From positions 1 through 37,069 of the forward strand of contig JAKAFO010000006.1 in assembly GCA_021819735.1 (NCBI GenBank): DNA of 37,069 nucleotides. Reading direction: 5' to 3'. Every line of letters begins with the position of its first letter. Position 1 is the first letter of the stretch. Below are positions 33,227 to 37,069 of the stretch, piece after piece. The notes under the pieces were generated by a model. The model saw only the letters and a program-made list of their open reading frames with translations, was not told the DNA's origin and made no database searches. A program made the translations under genes and the position numbers. The DNA is from Deltaproteobacteria bacterium. GTDB lineage: Bacteria > Desulfobacterota > Desulfobacteria > Desulfobacterales > Desulfosarcinaceae.

Positions 33227-35566
33227 ATGGCCCAAAAACCCAGCTACGAAGAACTCGAACAACGGATTCGAGCGCTTGAAAAACAATTGTCAACGCGTGC
33301 AGACGCCGAAGTAACGATAATAAAGTACCACTCCCTTTTCCACAACGCCCAAGTCGCCCTGTTTCGAATCAGCCACGACGGCCGGCTTATCGAGATCAAC
33401 AAACGCTACGCGGAAATGGCCGGTTATTCCGATGTGGAGGCTTGCATGGCGGGATTCAATCCGGCCGATGCCTGGGTTGACCCCAACGCCAGGGCCGAGA
33501 TCCTCAAGACAGTCAGAGAAAAAGGATCGGTGAGCGACTATGATACCCGAATCCGCCGCAAAGACGGAACCATCGTATGGGTCCTGGTTGCCGCCGCCTT
33601 CTTTCCCGAGGAGGGGGTTATCGAAGGCTCCGCCGTCGACATCACCGACCGAAAAAAAATGGAAGAGAACCTCCGGCGAAGCGAAGCGGTCCAGCGCAAA
33701 ATGGTGGCCAATATCGGCGATGTTATTGTCATTATCGACCAGGATGGCATCAATAGATACAAAAGCCCTAACATCGAGAAACTTTTTGGGTGGAAACCCG
33801 GAGATTTGGTCGGAAAGGAGGCATGGGACCTTGTCCATCCGGACGATCTCGAAGCCATGCAGGCCTTTTTCATGGCGCTGATGGGCAAACCCGGCATCAT
33901 GGAGACCGCCGAATGCCGCTACAAGTGCGGGGACGGCAGCTACCGATGGATCGCGTTTTCCGGGGTCAACCTGCTTCACGATCCCGATATCCAAGGGATT
34001 CTGGGCAATTATCACGATATCATGCAAAGAAAGCATGCGGAGCAGACCCTGAAGGAAAGCGAGGCCCGATTCAAGGCGCTCCACGACGCCTCCTTCGGTG
34101 GAATCGCCATCCACGACAAAGGCATCATCCTGGAGTGCAACCAGGGCCTGGCTGAAATGACCGGCTATACCGTGGAAGAATTGAAGGGCATGAACGGTCT
34201 GATGCTGATCGCCGAATCGTCGCGCGGCCTGGTCATGCAGAGGATCGTCGGCGGTTACGAAAAGCCCTATGAATCCAAAGGACTCCGCAAGGACGGGCAA
34301 GAGTATCCGCTGCGCATCGAGGCCAGGAATATCCCCTATAAAGGTAAAATCGTCAGAACCACGGAATTCAGAGACATTACGGAAATAACCAAATCGGAGC
34401 AGGAGCGGAAAAAACTTCAGGAACAGTTGGCCCAGGCCCAGAAAATGGAGTCGGTGGGAAGGCTGGCCGGCGGCGTTGCCCACGACTACAACAACATGCT
34501 CAGCGTCATCCTGGGGTATACGGAGCTGGCGCTTATCAAGAACGGCGCGGCCGGGCCTCTTCGCTCCGAACTCCAGGAAATTCTTAAAGCCGCCAATCAG
34601 TCCGCCGAGATCACTCGGCAGCTTCTGGCTTTTGCCCGCAAACAGACCATCTCCCCCAAAGTGCTCGACCTAAATCAAATCGTTGAAAGCATGTTCAAAA
34701 TGTTCCACCGTCTCATCGGGGAAGACATCCACATCGGCTGGTTTCCGGCCCCGAAGTTGTGGCCGGTCAAAATCGACCCCACGCAGGTTGAGCAGGTTTT
34801 GGCCAACCTGTGTGTCAACGCCAGGGACGCCATTTCAGGGGTCGGTCAGGTGACCATCGAAACCCGCAACGTGGCCGTGGATGAGGCGTATTGCGCCGAT
34901 CACGCCGATGCATCACCGGGCGAATTCGTCCTTCTTCGCGTCAGCGATGATGGATGCGGCATGGACAAAGAAACCCTCGATCGAATTTTCGAACCGTTTT
35001 TCACCACCAAAGACATGGATCATGGAACCGGCCTCGGTTTGGCAACGGTTTACGGTATTGTGAAGCAGAACAACGGATTCATCGATGTCCGCAGCCAGCC
35101 AGGCAAAGGAACCACTTTCGGGATCCATTTCCCGCGTCATGGAGGGGAAGCGGCGGAGCACATTGGTGAAACTATGGGAGCGATCCAATACGGTCACGAT
35201 GAAATGCTGCTGCTGGTCGAGGATGATCTTTCGATCATGAAACTGACGCAGGCCATGCTTGCAGGCATGGGGTACAGGGTCATTTGCGCGAATACACCCC
35301 GAGACGCAGTTCGTCTCGCAGCCGAACACAGGGGCCAAATACGCCTGCTCATCACCGACGTGGTCATGCCCGGCATGAACGGAAAAGAACTTTCCGATCG
35401 GGTCCATGCCCTCTATCCCGGGGTGAAAACCCTCTTCATGTCCGGCTATACGGCCGACGTGATCGCCCATCGGGGTGTTCTGGAGGAAAAGGTCGTGTAT
35501 CTCCAGAAGCCGTTCACCATGGTGGAGCTTGGGGCCAAGGTAAGGCAGGCCCTTGAAAGGGATTAA
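33227..35566 (+). CDS. PAS hybrid sensor histidine kinase with C-terminal receiver
   Basis: A 779-residue cytoplasmic-type kinase. It has a short N-terminal coiled coil (YEELEQRIRALEKQL), three PAS/PAC units (about 25-145, 150-275, 280-395), and a HisKA domain with H419 in GGVAHDYNN. The HATPase domain has DDGCGMD, a GTGLGLATV box and FEPFFTTKD. The receiver has VEDDL and acceptor D711 in LLITDVVMPGMNG. It shares architecture with the kinase at 3907-7029 but is shorter, and the PAS units are distinct. AAGGA precedes the ATG. There is no adjacent output regulator, so the signal and target are unknown. It converges on the zinc-ribbon gene with 23 bp between stops. Confidence 0.9.
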   Translation: MAQKPSYEELEQRIRALEKQLSTRADAEVTIIKYHSLFHNAQVALFRISHDGRLIEINKRYAEMAGYSDVEACMAGFNPADAWVDPNARAEILKTVREKGSVSDYDTRIRRKDGTIVWVLVAAAFFPEEGVIEGSAVDITDRKKMEENLRRSEAVQRKMVANIGDVIVIIDQDGINRYKSPNIEKLFGWKPGDLVGKEAWDLVHPDDLEAMQAFFMALMGKPGIMETAECRYKCGDGSYRWIAFSGVNLLHDPDIQGILGNYHDIMQRKHAEQTLKESEARFKALHDASFGGIAIHDKGIILECNQGLAEMTGYTVEELKGMNGLMLIAESSRGLVMQRIVGGYEKPYESKGLRKDGQEYPLRIEARNIPYKGKIVRTTEFRDITEITKSEQERKKLQEQLAQAQKMESVGRLAGGVAHDYNNMLSVILGYTELALIKNGAAGPLRSELQEILKAANQSAEITRQLLAFARKQTISPKVLDLNQIVESMFKMFHRLIGEDIHIGWFPAPKLWPVKIDPTQVEQVLANLCVNARDAISGVGQVTIETRNVAVDEAYCADHADASPGEFVLLRVSDDGCGMDKETLDRIFEPFFTTKDMDHGTGLGLATVYGIVKQNNGFIDVRSQPGKGTTFGIHFPRHGGEAAEHIGETMGAIQYGHDEMLLLVEDDLSIMKLTQAMLAGMGYRVICANTPRDAVRLAAEHRGQIRLLITDVVMPGMNGKELSDRVHALYPGVKTLFMSGYTADVIAHRGVLEEKVVYLQKPFTMVELGAKVRQALERD

Positions 35567-35589
35567 GCGCAGCCCGTGTGTCTTGCGAT

Positions 35590-35832
35590 TCATGCGTTTT
35601 CGCGGGGTCGATATTCTATGATGGCCCCGCACTGCTCGCAGCGATATCGAACTTCTTCCAGGCTCTCCAAGACTTCGAAGTCAGCTTGGCGCGCGCCGCT
35701 GGTTTCGAAGCATTCAGGGCAGTAGTCGCCGGCGAGTTCCTCGGCGGTCAGCGTCAAATGGCAGCGTCGGCAGCGCAGCCGTTTGCGGTTTTGGGGCAGC
35801 AACACAAGCTGGGTATGGCGGCATTCGGTCAT
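35590..35832 (-). CDS. Small zinc-ribbon protein
   Basis: An 80-residue protein of unknown role. Three CxxC knuckles, CRRC, CPEC and CEQC, in the pattern of one or two rubredoxin-like zinc ribbons suggest structural zinc or a nucleic-acid/protein contact. It starts 15 bases after the radical SAM gene's stop, so it is probably co-transcribed. The Shine-Dalgarno is poor. Confidence 0.65.
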   Translation of the reverse strand: MTECRHTQLVLLPQNRKRLRCRRCHLTLTAEELAGDYCPECFETSGARQADFEVLESLEEVRYRCEQCGAIIEYRPRENA

Positions 35833-35847
35833 GGTAAATGCGTTACT

Positions 35848-36726
35848 CTATAGCCCGCGTTGGCTGTCGCTGCGCAGCAGGCGCGGGTCCCTGCTCTGAA
35901 TCGCTTCATCCAGCAGGGCGAGCATCCCGGCTTTATCGCGCTGCAGCGTGCCGTTGACCGGCAGGTAATTGGAGGCGTGCACGCCCACGAATTTCAGCGG
36001 ATCGAGGGTGAGGCAGTCGAGCAGCGTGCGCATTTCGGCCAGGGTCTCGAATGCATCGAGCAGTTGGAATTCACCGGCCTGGACCTGCCGGAACAGCGGC
36101 GTGCGCGGCACCGGCGTCACGGTCATGGCCGCCAGGTAGCGCGGGCCCATGGCATTGATCATGTAGGCCGTGGCCTGGGCATGAAGCTGGGAGCCTTCAC
36201 CCCGGCCGGCCAACCCCAGCAACACCATGGCCGAAAGGTTGAAATCCGCCGCCACCAGATTCCGGCCTGCCAGCAACATTTGCGGCGCGTCGACCCCTTT
36301 TCGGACTTGGCCCAGGAGGCGGTCGTCGCCCGTCTCCACACCGAGATATGCCTTGGTCAGCCCCGCGGCGCGCAGGGCCCTGAGTTCCTCCATGCTTTTG
36401 CCCAAAGTGCTCTGGGGACCGACATAGGTCCCGACGTGACGCAGGGAGGCAAAGGCGGCATAGAGTTCCTTCAGGATCGCCAGCAGCATGTCGGTGGGCA
36501 TGGCAATGGCGTCGCCGTCGCATAGAAACACTTTGCGCGCATCGCCTAAATGCTGCCGTGCCATGCGGATATCTTCCTTGATCTCCTGCAACGGCCGGAT
36601 TCGAAAGGACTTGTCCTTGTAAGTACCGCAAAAGGTGCACTGGTTGTGAGAACACCCCAGGGTGCACTGCAGCAGGTAGCTGTCGGCTTCGCTGAAGGGT
36701 CGGATGATGGTGCCTTGGTAACGCAT
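35848..36726 (-). CDS. Radical SAM protein of unknown substrate
   Basis: A 292-residue radical SAM enzyme. Near the N-terminus, LQCTLGCSHNQCTFCGTYKD carries the probable [4Fe-4S] cysteines C25, C30 and C33 (Cx4Cx2C spacing), with an extra Cys at 21. The following FLCDGDAI and GVETGDDRLL segments fit SAM-binding motifs of the TIM barrel. I recognise the GCSHNxCTFC form as a widespread uncharacterised radical SAM group. The ATG at 36726 has GGAG about 11 bases upstream. The gene lies 71 bp after a U32 peptidase-like gene and directly before a zinc-ribbon gene, in the same direction. No function can be assigned. Confidence 0.82.
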   Translation of the reverse strand: MRYQGTIIRPFSEADSYLLQCTLGCSHNQCTFCGTYKDKSFRIRPLQEIKEDIRMARQHLGDARKVFLCDGDAIAMPTDMLLAILKELYAAFASLRHVGTYVGPQSTLGKSMEELRALRAAGLTKAYLGVETGDDRLLGQVRKGVDAPQMLLAGRNLVAADFNLSAMVLLGLAGRGEGSQLHAQATAYMINAMGPRYLAAMTVTPVPRTPLFRQVQAGEFQLLDAFETLAEMRTLLDCLTLDPLKFVGVHASNYLPVNGTLQRDKAGMLALLDEAIQSRDPRLLRSDSQRGL

Positions 36727-36797
36727 ACCTGATTTACTCCGGATGAAAGCGTCGTTGGCGCATCATAACACATCGTCAAGCGCGATAGAAGCGCTGG

Positions 36798-37069
36798 TCA
36801 CGCGTCTTCCCGATCCACATGCATTTCGCAGCGCCGGCAGTCGAAGGCGAGCCGATACTTGCGCTGGCCGTCGCTCAGGCGGAGAGGCTCTTTTGGGGCA
36901 GGGTTGCGCTTAGAATACTTCGGGCAGGCATCGAGCTGGTGTCGGAGGCAGTAGCGGGTGGTCATGAGGCGCTTGCCGACCGGGTCGGTTCCGGACTCCA
37001 GGGCCGGTTCGGCCACGGTGGCCCCATGGCGTTGGTAGAACTGCTCGGCTTTGCGGTTCAGGACATTGG
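36798..37069 (-). CDS. Peptidase U32-family protein, C-terminal part (start outside window)
   Basis: The frame is open from the right window edge to a TGA at 36798-36800. The last ~90 residues read NVLNRKAEQFYQRHGATVAE, then LMTTRYCLRHQLDACPK and RLAFDCRRCEMHV. Four cysteines in the CLRH...CPK...CRRC pattern are typical of the C-terminus of U32-family proteins. These include RlhA/TrhP-type proteins that modify rRNA or tRNA. They bind an iron-sulfur cluster through such cysteines. Which U32 subgroup cannot be told from this fragment. It may head an operon with the radical SAM gene. Confidence 0.78.
   Translation of the reverse strand, partial: NVLNRKAEQFYQRHGATVAEPALESGTDPVGKRLMTTRYCLRHQLDACPKYSKRNPAPKEPLRLSDGQRKYRLAFDCRRCEMHVDREDA

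Overview
The window reads as chromosomal DNA of a deltaproteobacterial (Desulfobacterota-like) Gram-negative. This is inferred from the GC-rich host genes, the stand-alone glutamate-synthase amidotransferase domain, the large PAS hybrid kinases and the sigma-54-driven glnK/amtB operons. No rRNA, tRNA or CRISPR was seen, so the taxonomy rests on gene style only.

Host part. Nearly all host genes concern nitrogen assimilation. From the left: a truncated glutamate-synthase-type glutamine amidotransferase (minus strand), glnE, and a large PAS hybrid histidine kinase (minus). After the transposon come glnK-amtB, then glnD-amtB-glnK-glnA, a strong terminator, asnB, and a second PAS hybrid kinase. 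The right end (minus) holds a U32 peptidase-like protein, a radical SAM protein and a small zinc-ribbon protein. glnK-amtB and glnD each have a clear -24/-12 (sigma-54) promoter. Each promoter has a pair of ACA-N4-TGT dyads centred about 111 and 141-143 bp upstream of the predicted start, the geometry of a classical NtrC enhancer. A third dyad pair with the same 31-bp spacing lies between the amidotransferase gene and glnE. GlnE, GlnD, two PII proteins and a GlnA with the adenylylatable tyrosine (Y398) together make a complete PII/adenylylation cascade.

Mobile part. Positions 7727-21826 form an apparently complete 14.1-kb Tn3-family transposon. It has 38-bp terminal inverted repeats (33/38 identical), an intact DDE transposase, a serine resolvase and a res-like region. 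Its cargo is an envelope-stress/envelope-modification set in two converging arms. The plus-strand arm is a PepSY protein, a COG4705-like membrane protein and an OmpR-type two-component system. The minus-strand arm is an ArnT/GT39-like glycosyltransferase, a second OmpR-type two-component system, an LtaS/MdoB-like alkaline-phosphatase-fold transferase and a small YfiM-like exported protein. The arrangement recalls the PmrAB-EptA-ArnT polymyxin-resistance regulon, but on a transposon.

The transposon sits in an ATP-grasp (D-Ala-D-Ala ligase-like) gene. About 124 codons remain on the left, and probably only the last 17 on the right, just before a papain/C39-like cysteine protease gene. The 5-bp flanks differ (AATAT and TTGCT), so host sequence was probably deleted at the insertion.
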